In this document: piece after piece, positions 1 through 8,710 of the stretch
Layout: every line of letters starts with the position of its first letter
Numbering within the stretch: the first letter of the stretch is position 1
Assembly (NCBI GenBank): GCA_021850325.1
Contig: JAJZMF010000047.1
Span: 1-45,249, forward strand
DNA length: 45,249 nt
Direction: 5' to 3'
Source: Actinomycetes bacterium
GTDB taxonomy: Bacteria > Actinomycetota > Acidimicrobiia > Acidimicrobiales > Palsa-688
Position numbers and translations under genes: made by a program
Notes under the pieces: model-generated
What the model saw: the letters and a program-made list of their open reading frames with translations, nothing else
Told to the model about the DNA's origin: nothing
Databases searched by the model: none

Positions 1-346
1 ACGTACCCGCAAGCCTTCTCTCACCGTTCCTCCTGGCCTCGTGGTCGTCGGACCAGACAAGCCTGTCAGCGCGCGGGCGGCCCCAGGTGGATGCTCAGGG
101 GCGAACGTTGCCGGAAGGGGCACTAGGCCCGTCGCGCAACAACCTAGAGTACATGGTAGGTGCGTTGAAGCCCGCGTGGGTAGTGTTCCGCCCGTTCGAG
201 CTAGCTGCCTTCCGCCAAGAAGTGCCGGAGGTGGCCAAGGACTATCGGATTGAGCGGAAGTTCCAGTGGGGCCAGCCGTCCTTCTCATTTGGGGCGTGAC
301 GTATTACGACGGAGACACAGAATTCTTGGTGTTACGCCGGCGGTAG
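1..346 (+). pseudogene. Frameshifted C-terminal remnant of a membrane glycosyltransferase-like protein
   Basis: The left edge of the window cuts this gene. The reading frame through 87-296 gives a plausible C-terminal globular stretch (ALKPAWVVFRPFEL, then KDYRIERKFQWG) and stops at TGA 297-299. Adding one G to the G-run at 291-294 would join it to the frame that encodes GVTYYDGDTEFLVLRRR and stops at TAG 344-346. Endings of this kind (a DYxxxxxF segment, then a final FLVLRR) are familiar from the soluble C-terminal part of polytopic glycosyltransferase-like proteins in polysaccharide clusters. That assignment rests on memory of the family and is tentative. The shift may be a real mutation or a sequencing error. 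The region upstream of 87 shows no clearly better frame. GC is lower than in the bulk of the window. Confidence 0.4.
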
Positions 347-383
347 ACGCACGGGGACGGCGCATGGCGAGCCGGATTGGAGA

Positions 384-2387
384 CTATGCCGTACCGCTTG
401 AGAGACGTGGTAGTGGCACTGCGTAGAACCTGACTGTATACCTTCCACCATCAGTGACGATGTTGCGCTCGTAGAGCGTAAAGCTCTGAATGCGCGGCGG
501 GAGATACTGAGGGCTATAGCCGAAATGGGATGGCGTTGATAGCACGTGCAGGTCTGTGGCCGTGCCAGCAACGAACCGGAAGCTCGCCACGTTTGTGGTC
601 ATTTGTATAGCGCGTGCCTTGAGAAGGAGGTTCTCCGCCCGGTATGTGAGCGCGGTCCCGACCTCGGAAAGTGCGGCTACGAGGAGCGCATGCGGGGGGG
701 GCGACGGTACAGCGACCCGTGAGCCGAAGGACGCTGGTGTTGTTCGCAGGAGACGTGGTGCGCCGCAAAGGTCTGGGCCGCGGCGTAGGAGCTGCCATTG
801 GGGTGTGGCTGCTACCTGCCTGTAGTCGCAGAGCATCTGAAGGTCTGCCGAGGGCGACTCGAAGTACGGGTCCTGATTGATCCCTTCGTAGGCGACCGAC
901 GGCTGGTTCAGGATGAATTTGGGAGCTGACGGAGAGCGAAGGAACTGTGTGTTCAGGGCATCGAGGCTGCTGGTGTAGGCGCTGTACTGCTGGAGAACGG
1001 GCTCTGGGTCCCAGTGCAATTGCGGGTATGCCCACGCCACTGTGTTCTCGTATGGCTCTATGGCGACGGTGTGGCCAGCCATCTGGGCCAGCATGCTCTG
1101 TGGAAGGGCATAGGTGGAGACCAGCGCTGCTTGGGCCTGGCGCATGATTGTTGTGCCTCGTGAGCCCAGAGCAGCGCTGGCTTCGCCTTCGAAGCTGTGC
1201 GGGCCGGTCGCCAGAGATACGACGTTGGAAGGCACGGACCCAGCCGCGGTCCAAGTCAGGATGGACGCGAGCGCCGTCGTGGGCAGGAGGCGGCTTGCCG
1301 TTGCGAGCCGGTGCCAGGGGACCGATAGAAGGGCCACGGACATGAGACCGAAGAACTCGAGGTCATGGCCATCATGGCGTACGAAGCCCTCCTTCAGGGC
1401 GATCCAACTGAACCCGGCATAAGCGAGCCAAGTGGCCCACGGTTGCCTCGATGCGGTTGTGGCCGCTCCCCAGCGGAGCAGCAAGCCGAGAGCGGCTAGG
1501 AAGATCAGAGCATAGAGCCACTCGTCTGTTCGCCCGACCTCCAGCGACATTGCGCCGGAGTACCCGCTGGCCACGGAGACAGAGAGCCGAACGTACTGCC
1601 AGATATTGGCCGGGGAGTTGCCAGTCGCAACCCAGAGGAGAAGGAAGCTGGCGCTGTAGGAAAGGACGCTCGTGATGGCGGCTCTACGCCACCGGGTGCT
1701 TTGGGTGACAATTACCGCGAGCAGGAATACCGCAAGTAGCCCGACAGAGAACTTGACAAGGGTGCCCATGGCGGCAAACGCGGGAAAGAGAACGTGCGCA
1801 AGCAAGTTGCGTCGCTTGGTAGACCCTTCCGAATGTTGCCAGGAGACGTACAACAACAGGGCCGAGGCCATCAGGAGGTCTGCGCCGTCGACTACGGCGA
1901 TGGCGGTGGCGCCTACAAGGAAGGAGAGGGCGAGTGCGGTCGGCCAGGGGAGTTTCCGCAAGCACTCGCGCAGTAGGAGTAGGTACAGAAGCCAGCGGGA
2001 CGCGGCGAGGTACGTCAAGCTCAGGGCAGCGGTGAGGTGGTAATACAGCATAGGCACCACAAGGAACCCGAGGGGGCCGTATGTGAAATCGATGCGAGGC
2101 CCCCACTGGATGTGCTTTTCGAGCGCCATGGCCAATCCGGCCTGCCAGGACTGGTCCAGGCCGGATTGGGGAGCGAGTTGGGTGCCAGGCCAGGTAAGAA
2201 TGGTGTACGCAACTGCGAGCGCGATGAGCGCGGTGCCGCGGTGGCGCGACACGAGGCTGGCGAACCGGTGTGCCTTGGCCCCGAGCGGGCTGCCGGTCCG
2301 CGCGGTTGGTCCGCTCGCCCACCGGTAAGTCCGGCGGCGCTGGGCGAGGTTCAGCTGGGGCTTGGAGCGACGTTTTATGTGGTTCAT
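384..2387 (-). CDS. Polytopic membrane protein, putative GT-C-like (paralog of 21783-23921)
   Basis: This is a protein of about 667 residues with many hydrophobic segments from about residue 50 to 400 and a soluble C-terminal part. It is clearly paralogous to the protein at 21783-23921 along its whole length. Shared blocks are GLDQSWQAGLA, HIQWGPRIDFTYGPLGFL, ALKEGFVRHDGHD, YPQLHWDPEPVLQQYSAYT and a C-terminal SFTLYERN...RYTVRFY segment. An acidic residue in the first extracytoplasmic loop (DQSW) recalls GT-C glycosyltransferases, but no reaction can be assigned. It is the last gene of a minus-strand operon, 16 bp after the WecA-like gene, so a role in building or exporting a surface glycan is likely. 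The ATG at 2387 was chosen because an earlier start would overlap the upstream gene. No good ribosome site is seen. GC is lower here (about 55-70% in sampled lines) than in most of the window. Confidence 0.75.
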   Translation of the reverse strand: MNHIKRRSKPQLNLAQRRRTYRWASGPTARTGSPLGAKAHRFASLVSRHRGTALIALAVAYTILTWPGTQLAPQSGLDQSWQAGLAMALEKHIQWGPRIDFTYGPLGFLVVPMLYYHLTAALSLTYLAASRWLLYLLLLRECLRKLPWPTALALSFLVGATAIAVVDGADLLMASALLLYVSWQHSEGSTKRRNLLAHVLFPAFAAMGTLVKFSVGLLAVFLLAVIVTQSTRWRRAAITSVLSYSASFLLLWVATGNSPANIWQYVRLSVSVASGYSGAMSLEVGRTDEWLYALIFLAALGLLLRWGAATTASRQPWATWLAYAGFSWIALKEGFVRHDGHDLEFFGLMSVALLSVPWHRLATASRLLPTTALASILTWTAAGSVPSNVVSLATGPHSFEGEASAALGSRGTTIMRQAQAALVSTYALPQSMLAQMAGHTVAIEPYENTVAWAYPQLHWDPEPVLQQYSAYTSSLDALNTQFLRSPSAPKFILNQPSVAYEGINQDPYFESPSADLQMLCDYRQVAATPQWQLLRRGPDLCGAPRLLRTTPASFGSRVAVPSPPPHALLVAALSEVGTALTYRAENLLLKARAIQMTTNVASFRFVAGTATDLHVLSTPSHFGYSPQYLPPRIQSFTLYERNIVTDGGRYTVRFYAVPLPRLSSGTA

Positions 2388-2403
2388 CGGCCAGTTCGTA
2401 GCA

Positions 2404-3558
2404 CTAGTCGCGTGAAGTGTGCGTGGTCTCGATGGAGCGTCGGGTGCCTGAGCGTGGCCGGTGCAGCGGTGCTCTGTTGGCGGGAATGGCTGTTGTCCCA
2501 CGGCTGGCTGTGCCGAGAGCATCTGCCAGTGGGTAAGTGGGGACCCGACCCAAGGGGTACGCGGAGAGGGCGGTAACAGCCGCCAGGGCGAAGATGCCGA
2601 TCAGGCGTATCCCGTCGCCTACCTCGGCCATGCCCACGGCAGCGGCACCGAGGAGCACGCCGGCTGCGTAGATAGTCGCTACAGCCTGGCGTACCGAGAA
2701 GCCCAGTCTGAGAAGCCGGTGACTGGTGTGGTCCTTGCCACCCTGGAACGGGCTGCAGTGATGGGCAAGCCGGGAGATCGTGACGAGGGTGGTGTCGAAG
2801 AGAGCGACACCCGGTATGGCGAGGATGACCGCTATGGGTACCCGGGTCGGGGCGTTGCCGCGCAGTTTCAGGAGGAGGACTGCGATGACGAAGCCAAGGA
2901 ACAAGCTTCCGGCGTCGCCCATGTAGATCTTGGCGGGGTGGAAATTGGAGCGCAGGAAGCCGGCAGCACAGCCCGCCATGGAGAGAGCCAGGGCGGCCAC
3001 CAGGTACCGCTGCTGCAGGGCGGCGACCCCGAAGATGGCCAGGCAGGCAATGGTGGCGATCCCGGCGGACAGCCCGTCCATGTTGTCGAGCAGGTTGAAG
3101 GCGTTGGTGACACCGACTACCCAGAGCACGGTTATCACGTCGTTTGCCGCCGCTGGGAAGCCGGCGAGATGAGCGTTGGTCCCGAGGGCGCAGACAGCGA
3201 CAGCGGCACCGACCTCGAACGCCAGGCGCAGGAGCGGGCTCAGCCCGCCGGTCCGCAGGTCGTCGACCAAGCCGACGAGGGACAGGAGCACCCCCAAGCC
3301 GAGAAAGCCGACCAGCTGGTAGTAGCCGCTGGGCGGGGGGTCGATGGCGTTGCCGATCAGGACGACGGCGGCGAAGGCAATGACGATGGCGGCGCCGCCG
3401 AGGTAGGGCACCGCCTTGTCGTGGGATTTGGCTGGTCCTGGGTGGTCGAGCGCTCCGGTGCGCACCGCCACCGCGAGGGCCACGGGGACGAGCCCGAGGC
3501 TCAGGCCGAGGGAGCCCACCAGCACGACCAGGTACCCCCACGCCGGTATCGAGCTCAT
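2404..3558 (-). CDS. WecA/MraY-family undecaprenyl-phosphate sugar-1-phosphate transferase
   Basis: This 384-residue polytopic enzyme transfers a sugar 1-phosphate, usually GlcNAc-1-P from UDP-GlcNAc, onto undecaprenyl or decaprenyl phosphate at the cytoplasmic face of the membrane. That is the first committed step of many wall and surface glycans. Family signatures are intact: the DD pair in LVGLVDDL (99-100), NAFNLLDNMDGLSAG (152-166), the IYMGDAGSLF loop (211-220) and the DHTSHRL histidine motif (276-282). About ten membrane helices are visible. The last 50 or so residues form a hydrophilic, Arg- and Thr-rich tail. The gene sits between the nucleotide-sugar dehydrogenase (31 bp upstream) and the membrane protein at 384-2387 in one minus-strand operon. 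The motifs fit the WecA/TagO/Rv1302 branch better than MraY because the MraY-specific muramyl-pentapeptide context is absent. Confidence 0.9.
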   Translation of the reverse strand: MSSIPAWGYLVVLVGSLGLSLGLVPVALAVAVRTGALDHPGPAKSHDKAVPYLGGAAIVIAFAAVVLIGNAIDPPPSGYYQLVGFLGLGVLLSLVGLVDDLRTGGLSPLLRLAFEVGAAVAVCALGTNAHLAGFPAAANDVITVLWVVGVTNAFNLLDNMDGLSAGIATIACLAIFGVAALQQRYLVAALALSMAGCAAGFLRSNFHPAKIYMGDAGSLFLGFVIAVLLLKLRGNAPTRVPIAVILAIPGVALFDTTLVTISRLAHHCSPFQGGKDHTSHRLLRLGFSVRQAVATIYAAGVLLGAAAVGMAEVGDGIRLIGIFALAAVTALSAYPLGRVPTYPLADALGTASRGTTAIPANRAPLHRPRSGTRRSIETTHTSRD

Positions 3559-3589
3559 GCTGGCATCTCTGCGTCGACGGGTCGCGGGA

Positions 3590-4867
3590 TCATAGGTGCT
3601 CTACGTTGGGCCCGTGGCAGCGGTGGCGGGTGTCCAGCACCCTGGGTGCCTGCGAGGCCACGGCTTCGTAGTCGACGTTGTCGTGGTCGGTGAGCACGAC
3701 AACGAGGTCGCTCGCGGCCAGTTCGTCGTGAGAGGCCCCGGCTGGGAGCAACCGCGCGTCCAGGGATGCCACCTGCGCTCGAGGCACGTAGCTGTCGACG
3801 TAGCGGACCTCGGCTCCCAGGTCGGCCAGGCGCTGGGCCACCCGGAGCGAGGGGGACTCGCGCATGTCGGAGGTGTTGCGTTTGTAGGCCAGGCCGAGCA
3901 GCAGCAGGCGGCTGCCGTTCAGGGCCTTGCGGTCCAGGTTGAGCGCCCGGGAGGCCCGGGCCACGACGTAGTCGGGCATGTGCTCGTTGATGTCGTTGGC
4001 CAGCTCCACGAACCGGAAGCTGCGACCGACGCTGGCTCTCATGTGCCACGACAGGTAGCTCGGGTCGATGGGCAGGCAGTGGCCGCCCACGCCCGGTCCC
4101 GGGTTGAAGCGCATGAAGCCGAAGGGTTTGCTCGAGGCGGCGTCAAGGGCTTCCCAGATGTCCAGTCCCGCCTCGGCGGCGAAGATGGCCAGCTCGTTGA
4201 CCAGCGCTATGTTGACGTGGCGGAAGGTGTTCTCGATCAGCTTGGACAGCTCGGCCTCGGCGGGCCGGGCCACAGGCACGGTCCTGCGCACGAGGGCCGA
4301 GTAGAACTTGTCCACCGCGGCCAACGACGCAGCGTCGACCCCCGACACGACCTTGGGTATGTCCTCGAAGCGGTACTGGGTGTTGCCCGGGTCTATCCGT
4401 TCGGGGCTGAAGCCCAGATGGAAGCCCGGCCCCGCCTGCAGCCCCGACCCCTGTTCCAGCACCTCCCGCAATGCACCTTCGGTGGTGCCGGGGTAACTCG
4501 TGGACTCCAGCACGACCAGAGAGCCGGGACGGACGTGGGGTGCCAAGGTCCGGCCCGCGTCCAGGACGTAGGACAGGTCGGGCCCACCCTCACGGAGCGG
4601 GGTGGGCACGGTCACCACGGCCACGTCGAAGCCGGCCAGGTCGCGATGGTCCGAGGTGGGGACGTAACGTCCGCTGCCCAGGGCCGAGCGCAGCTGGCCG
4701 TCGGTGATGTCCTCGACGTACGAGCTGGCGGCCGCCAGGCGGGCCACCCGTGCCCCGTCGACATCGAAGCCGACGACAGCGTGGCCCACCTCGACGGAGC
4801 GCATGGCGAGGGGCAGGCCGACGTAGCCCTGGCCCACCACGGCCACCCGGGTGCGAGGCTCAGCCAC
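3590..4867 (-). CDS. Nucleotide-sugar (UDP-GlcNAc/UDP-Glc type) 6-dehydrogenase
   Basis: This 425-residue NAD-dependent enzyme oxidises the C6 hydroxyl of a UDP-hexose to the uronic acid in two steps. It shows the N-terminal Rossmann motif GQGYVGLPLA (12-21), the central ESTSYPGTT and FSPERIDPG segments, and the helix KLIENTFRHVNIALVNE. The catalytic cysteine is at about residue 264 in GVGGHCLPIDP, and a C-terminal UDP-binding domain follows (LGLAYKRNTSDMRESPS). The variant motifs, HCLPIDP and YKRNTSDMRESP, look more like the WbpA/WecC group acting on UDP-N-acetyl sugars than like classic Ugd. The exact substrate is open. The GTG at 4867 follows a very strong purine run (GGGAGGGGGGG) and overlaps the end of the O-antigen ligase by 8 bp, so translation is probably coupled. 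Confidence 0.9.
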   Translation of the reverse strand: MAEPRTRVAVVGQGYVGLPLAMRSVEVGHAVVGFDVDGARVARLAAASSYVEDITDGQLRSALGSGRYVPTSDHRDLAGFDVAVVTVPTPLREGGPDLSYVLDAGRTLAPHVRPGSLVVLESTSYPGTTEGALREVLEQGSGLQAGPGFHLGFSPERIDPGNTQYRFEDIPKVVSGVDAASLAAVDKFYSALVRRTVPVARPAEAELSKLIENTFRHVNIALVNELAIFAAEAGLDIWEALDAASSKPFGFMRFNPGPGVGGHCLPIDPSYLSWHMRASVGRSFRFVELANDINEHMPDYVVARASRALNLDRKALNGSRLLLLGLAYKRNTSDMRESPSLRVAQRLADLGAEVRYVDSYVPRAQVASLDARLLPAGASHDELAASDLVVVLTDHDNVDYEAVASQAPRVLDTRHRCHGPNVEHL

Positions 4868-7367
4868 GGCCCCCCCTCCCGCTGAGCGGGGCCGGTGCCT
4901 TGGCCGGTGGCGCCGAAGCCGCCTCGAGCTGGGCCAGCAGCGATTGGTAGGTGGTGTTGCGAGGGTTGTCGGCCAGGGCCTGCTTCGCCATGGCGATGCC
5001 CTGGGCGAGGTAGGGGCCGGCAGAGGCCGGCTGCAGGTGGGCCAGGTCCAGGTCGGTCTGGGCGAGGTTGGCCGGGTAGAGGGCCCACAGCGGCTTGTCG
5101 GCTGTCGCCTGTGCGTAGAGCGTGCGGGCACTGGTGAGCTCGCTCACCGCCTGCTGGGTGCTGGTGGCATGGGGGGCCAGCTCGGCCCAGACGTTGCCTT
5201 CGGCAGCGGGATAGGTGCCCTCCCCCGGGTTCAGTGAGATGGCGTGCTTCATGTTGGTGAAGAAGCTGGTGCCCACGGCGTTGCTGGTCGCGAGGGGGCT
5301 CATGGCGGCCCAATAGTCGTGGTCGGCCCGGTACGGGCGGTCTGCCTCCACGGCCAGGAAGACGACCGCCGCCGTGGCGAGCAGGGCCACCACGCTGGTC
5401 AACGCAGCAGCCGGTCGAGCCGGCGCGGCGGGCCGTCGCCTGCCCCCTGCCGGCCGTGCCGGCAGCTTCGGGCGGCCCGGTGCGGGTACCGTGCCCGGCC
5501 GCTCTGCCGTCCCGGCCTCGGTGCGTGCCACGAGGAGCGCCGGTCGGAGGCTCGCCGGCACCCCGGCCTGCCTGGTGGCGACCACCGAGAGGCCGACCAG
5601 GAGCCAGAAGGTGAAGCTGAGCGCGATCTGCTGGACGTCGAAGGAAGCTTGGACCACGTAGGCGGTCACCGCCGCGGCGAGCACGGCCACGGTGAGGCGC
5701 AACTGGTGTGCCTCCTCCGCCGCCGGCTCTCCGGGCGCCCCTTGCTCGCGTACGCGCAGGCGTCGCCAGGCCCCAACCGCCCGCAAGGCGAACAAGACGA
5801 GCAGCGCGAGGAAGAGCAGGAGGCCCACGGGGCCCTGGTCGGCCAGGTAGTTGAAGAAGATGTCGTGTGCCCCGTTGACCAGGTAGTTGGGGCCCAGTGC
5901 CTTCACCCAGGAGGCGCTCTGGTAGCGGGGGAAGATGAGGGCCAGGTTGTCCGGCCCCAAGCCGAAGAGGGGGTGCCTGCCGACCATGCTCAGCACGGCG
6001 CTCCAGATCTGGAAGCGCTGGCCGACCGAGCTGGTGCTGCCCGACTGGAACAGCGTGCTGAGGGGATGGGAGAGGAACCTCTGCCCACCCACGGCCAGCC
6101 CTCCCACCACGACGACCAGGACGGCGGCTGTGCCTGCGGCGTAGAGCTTCAGACGCCGCCTGACCTCGGGGGCGAGGAACAGGGCCAGCACGGCGAAGGA
6201 GACCAGCGTGGCCACCCACGCCCCGCGGGCCGAGCTGCGCACTATCTCCACTGCCGTCACCGCTGCCAAGAGCGCAGCCGCCACCTTGGCTGTCCTGGCC
6301 CGGGCGCTGAGCCCGAGCACCACCACCACCGGGAGCACCACCGAGAGGAACCCGGCCAGGTGGTTGGGGTTGCCCAGGGTGGAGAAGATCTCCCGGACGA
6401 AGGACGTTGCGTGCCAGTTGATGAAGTCCCAGCGGGCACCGGTGAGGAACTCGGTGTCGTGCAACTGGAGGAGGCCGTAGAAGACGACGACGCTCCCGCC
6501 CGCGAAGGCCACGGCAGAAAGGGCGCGGCGGACGTCCGCCGCGTCGAAGGCCTCAGCAGCAGCCATCATCACCACGACGAAGGCGCAGGCTGCGTAGACG
6601 CCGTCGTACGAGCCGTAGTTGCCGAGGAGGCTGACCTTGGTGTCGACCCCGGCCAGGGCGCTCAGGAACGCCCAGACCACCATGGCCACGACGAGCCAGT
6701 GCAGGCCGTTGCGCCAGCCCGGCAGCCGCTCCCTCTGGGTGGCGGCCACTGCCCAGAGCCCCGCCAGCACCAGGGCGCCGATGACCACCAGGGTGAACTT
6801 GGGCAGGTTGAACACGTCGCCCGTGTGCGGGTCGAACACGACCGGGACGTAGGTGGCCAGGACGACCAGGGCCCCGGCCCGGGCTGCTCTGAGGCCCTCC
6901 TTGCCGCTCACCGCGGCCACCACCAGGGCGGCCGTGCCGATGCTGGCGCTGAGCAGGGCTCCGAGGAACAGGGCGAAGCTCCATTTGGTGGCCCCCGCGA
7001 CCGCCAGCACGAGCACGACCAGCCACACGAGCCCGGCGGCCGCTGCCGCCCAGGTGGGCATGCCCAGCACCCGAGAAGCCAGCCCGGTAGGGGAGCGGCC
7101 GGCGGGTGCTCGCCCGGGCGCCGCGCCGGCCGGCGGCCTCTGCCGCCTGTCGACCGGGGCGTAGGGGTGAGGTTGGGCAGGCTGGGCCGTGCCGGCCCGA
7201 GGCCCGGCGCCCTGGCCCGAGGGAGCCTGGCCCGCGGGAGCCTGGACCGCGGGAGCCTGGACCGGGCCGGCCGGCGCCGGTGAGGCGGGCTGGGGGGTGA
7301 CGGCCTGGGCCGGACGGGGCCTTCGGGCCGCGGCCGACCGGCGCTTCTGCTGGCTGGCTCGTGCCAC
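4860..7367 (-). CDS. O-antigen ligase/polymerase family protein (Wzy/WaaL-like) with C-terminal helical tail
   Basis: This polytopic protein of about 835 residues has three parts. The first 100 or so residues are a Pro/Ala/Gln-rich, probably disordered tail containing QAP repeats. About 12 membrane helices follow with Wzy_C-type landmarks: STLGNPNHLAGFL, SSARGAWVA, GRHPLFGLGPDNL and NGAHDIFFNYLADQGPVGL. The last 150 residues contain a membrane segment and TPR-like helices (NTTYQSLLAQLEA). Proteins of this family polymerise or ligate lipid-linked glycans at the outer face of the membrane. It is the first gene of the minus-strand glycan operon and overlaps the dehydrogenase. The GTG at 7367 was chosen because TAACCT lies 7 nt upstream, as at other start codons in this window. 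An in-frame ATG at 7403 is the alternative. The divergent glycosyltransferase begins less than 70 bp away. Confidence 0.82.
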   Translation of the reverse strand: MARASQQKRRSAAARRPRPAQAVTPQPASPAPAGPVQAPAVQAPAGQAPSGQGAGPRAGTAQPAQPHPYAPVDRRQRPPAGAAPGRAPAGRSPTGLASRVLGMPTWAAAAAGLVWLVVLVLAVAGATKWSFALFLGALLSASIGTAALVVAAVSGKEGLRAARAGALVVLATYVPVVFDPHTGDVFNLPKFTLVVIGALVLAGLWAVAATQRERLPGWRNGLHWLVVAMVVWAFLSALAGVDTKVSLLGNYGSYDGVYAACAFVVVMMAAAEAFDAADVRRALSAVAFAGGSVVVFYGLLQLHDTEFLTGARWDFINWHATSFVREIFSTLGNPNHLAGFLSVVLPVVVVLGLSARARTAKVAAALLAAVTAVEIVRSSARGAWVATLVSFAVLALFLAPEVRRRLKLYAAGTAAVLVVVVGGLAVGGQRFLSHPLSTLFQSGSTSSVGQRFQIWSAVLSMVGRHPLFGLGPDNLALIFPRYQSASWVKALGPNYLVNGAHDIFFNYLADQGPVGLLLFLALLVLFALRAVGAWRRLRVREQGAPGEPAAEEAHQLRLTVAVLAAAVTAYVVQASFDVQQIALSFTFWLLVGLSVVATRQAGVPASLRPALLVARTEAGTAERPGTVPAPGRPKLPARPAGGRRRPAAPARPAAALTSVVALLATAAVVFLAVEADRPYRADHDYWAAMSPLATSNAVGTSFFTNMKHAISLNPGEGTYPAAEGNVWAELAPHATSTQQAVSELTSARTLYAQATADKPLWALYPANLAQTDLDLAHLQPASAGPYLAQGIAMAKQALADNPRNTTYQSLLAQLEAASAPPAKAPAPLSGRGGRG
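7221..7265 (-). repeat. Three tandem 15-bp units in the ligase N-terminal tail
   Basis: The core GGGAGCCTGG starts at 7221, 7236 and 7251, an exact 15-bp period. On the minus strand it encodes repeated five-residue QAPAx units in the disordered tail of the O-antigen ligase-like protein. Such a tract can change length by slippage without breaking the frame. Confidence 0.8.
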
Positions 7368-7374
7368 CTGCCCA

Positions 7375-7380
7375 AGGTTA
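7375..7380 (-). promoter_or_regulatory. -10 box TAACCT for a leaderless O-antigen ligase transcript
   Basis: On the minus strand TAACCT is followed by 7 nt and then the GTG at 7367. No ribosome-binding sequence lies between them. The arrangement matches those found before other genes here (8698, 23928, 28755, 30932, 33417, 40614). No clear -35 box was seen. Confidence 0.5.
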
Positions 7381-7433
7381 GAGCAGCGACGGCGCGCGAA
7401 CATGGCCCTGTGGCCACTGACCTTGGACCGGGG

Positions 7434-8609
7434 GTGCGGGAGGTCGCTGGGCCGGCGCGTCCGGACGGGGGGGTCCTGATGATCGCCACCCGGATGAACA
7501 TCGGTGGGCCCGCCCGCCAGATCCTGGAACTGGCCCGCCGCCTGTCCCCCGCACTGCCCGTCAGCGTGGCAGCGGGGCGTCCCGCCCCCGACGAGGGCGA
7601 ACTGACCGACCCCGAGGTGCCCGTCGCCGTCCTGCCCCTGGTCCGGCCGGTACGCCCGGCGACCGACGCGCACGCCCTGGTCGCCTGCCGGCAGCTGGTG
7701 CGGGCGGCGCGACCGGCTGTCGTGCACACCCACATGGCCAAGGCCGGGGCGCTGGGGCGCCTGGCTGCGCTCTCGCTCGGGCGGGAGCGGCCGAAGCTGG
7801 TGCACACCTTCCACGGCCACGTGCTGCAGGGCTACTTCGGCCCCGGCCAGCAGAGGGTGTTCCTGGCCTTGGAACGTGCTCTGGCCCGGCACACCGATGT
7901 CCTTGTGGCCGTCAGCCCAGAGGTGCGAGACGAGCTGGTGGACCTCGGGGTGGGCAGGCGTGAACAGTACGAAGTCGTCCCCATCGGAGTTGACCTCGAC
8001 CTCTACTCGAGGGTTAAGCCACGCCGCCCGGACGAGGCCGGTCCCCTGAGGCGCTCGATCGGCGTGCCGGGCGACGCCTTCCTCGTGGGCGTGGTCGGAC
8101 GGCTGGTGCCGGTCAAGGACCATGCCACGCTGCTGGAAGCACTGGCCCTGGTGCCGCAGGCGCACCTGGCGGTCATCGGTGACGGAGAACTACGCCCGAC
8201 GTTGGAGCAACAGGCTCGCCGGCTCGGCCTGGCCGGGCGTGCCCACTTCACGGGTTGGCGCCAGGACGTGGCCGGTGCCCTGGACGACCTCGACGTCGTC
8301 GTCCTCACCAGCCGCAACGAGGGCACCCCGGTGGCGCTCATCGAGGCCTCCGCCGCGGGCCGGGCGGTGGTCGCCACGGACGTGGGGGGCGTGCGCCACG
8401 TGGTCGAGCACGGCCGGACGGGCTGGCTCTGCCCCCCGGGGGACGCAGCTGCCCTGGCGGCTCGCCTGGCTGAGCTCGTGGCGCACCCCGGTTTGGCCGA
8501 GGTGGCCGGCCAGGAGGGCCGGCGCCTGGTCACAGCTCGTTTTGGGCTGCAGGAGGCGGCGGCCCGCCACCTCGAGCTGTACCGTTCGCTCATGGCCTCC
8601 CGTCCCTGA
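7434..8609 (+). CDS. GT4-family glycosyltransferase
   Basis: This retaining glycosyltransferase with GT-B fold transfers a sugar from a nucleotide donor to a lipid-linked or glycan acceptor at the cytoplasmic face. The N-terminal Rossmann domain begins with VLMIATRMNIGGPARQI and continues with HTHMAKAGALGRLAAL and HTFHGHVLQGYF. The C-terminal donor-binding domain has GVVGRLVPVKDHATLLEAL, VIGDGELRPTLE, and the EGTPVALIEASAAGRAVVATDVGG segment with the conserved glutamates. The gene is divergent from the O-antigen ligase operon and probably serves the same glycan. The start is uncertain. GTG 7434 keeps the first beta strand intact, ATG 7479 would truncate it, and GTG 7410 nearly touches the divergent gene's possible ATG. 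Confidence 0.85.
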   Translation: MREVAGPARPDGGVLMIATRMNIGGPARQILELARRLSPALPVSVAAGRPAPDEGELTDPEVPVAVLPLVRPVRPATDAHALVACRQLVRAARPAVVHTHMAKAGALGRLAALSLGRERPKLVHTFHGHVLQGYFGPGQQRVFLALERALARHTDVLVAVSPEVRDELVDLGVGRREQYEVVPIGVDLDLYSRVKPRRPDEAGPLRRSIGVPGDAFLVGVVGRLVPVKDHATLLEALALVPQAHLAVIGDGELRPTLEQQARRLGLAGRAHFTGWRQDVAGALDDLDVVVLTSRNEGTPVALIEASAAGRAVVATDVGGVRHVVEHGRTGWLCPPGDAAALAARLAELVAHPGLAEVAGQEGRRLVTARFGLQEAAARHLELYRSLMASRP

Positions 8610-8697
8610 GCGGCTGCACCTCCCCCAGGGGCCGCCAGGGGTGCCGTCCATGGTCCTCTGACCAGCTTCCTCCCGCGTGGCCGGGCCCGTGGGGGGC

Positions 8698-8703
8698 TAG
8701 CGT
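8698..8703 (+). promoter_or_regulatory. -10 box TAGCGT for a leaderless sigma-factor transcript
   Basis: TAGCGT is followed by 7 nt and then GTG 8711. No Shine-Dalgarno sequence lies in between. This favours 8711 as the start of the sigma gene over the in-frame ATG 8822, which has an AGAGG upstream. Confidence 0.45.
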
Positions 8704-8710
8704 TGGACGG

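Noticed and set aside
2461-3693. Plus-strand frame of about 410 codons antisense to the WecA-like gene
   Set aside because: The translation is Gly/Glu/Asp-rich low complexity without motifs. The minus-strand WecA-like gene has all its family signatures.
7368-8165. Upstream extension of the O-antigen ligase frame
   Set aside because: It is antisense to the GT4 glycosyltransferase. The leaderless GTG at 7367 or the ATG at 7403 is adequate.
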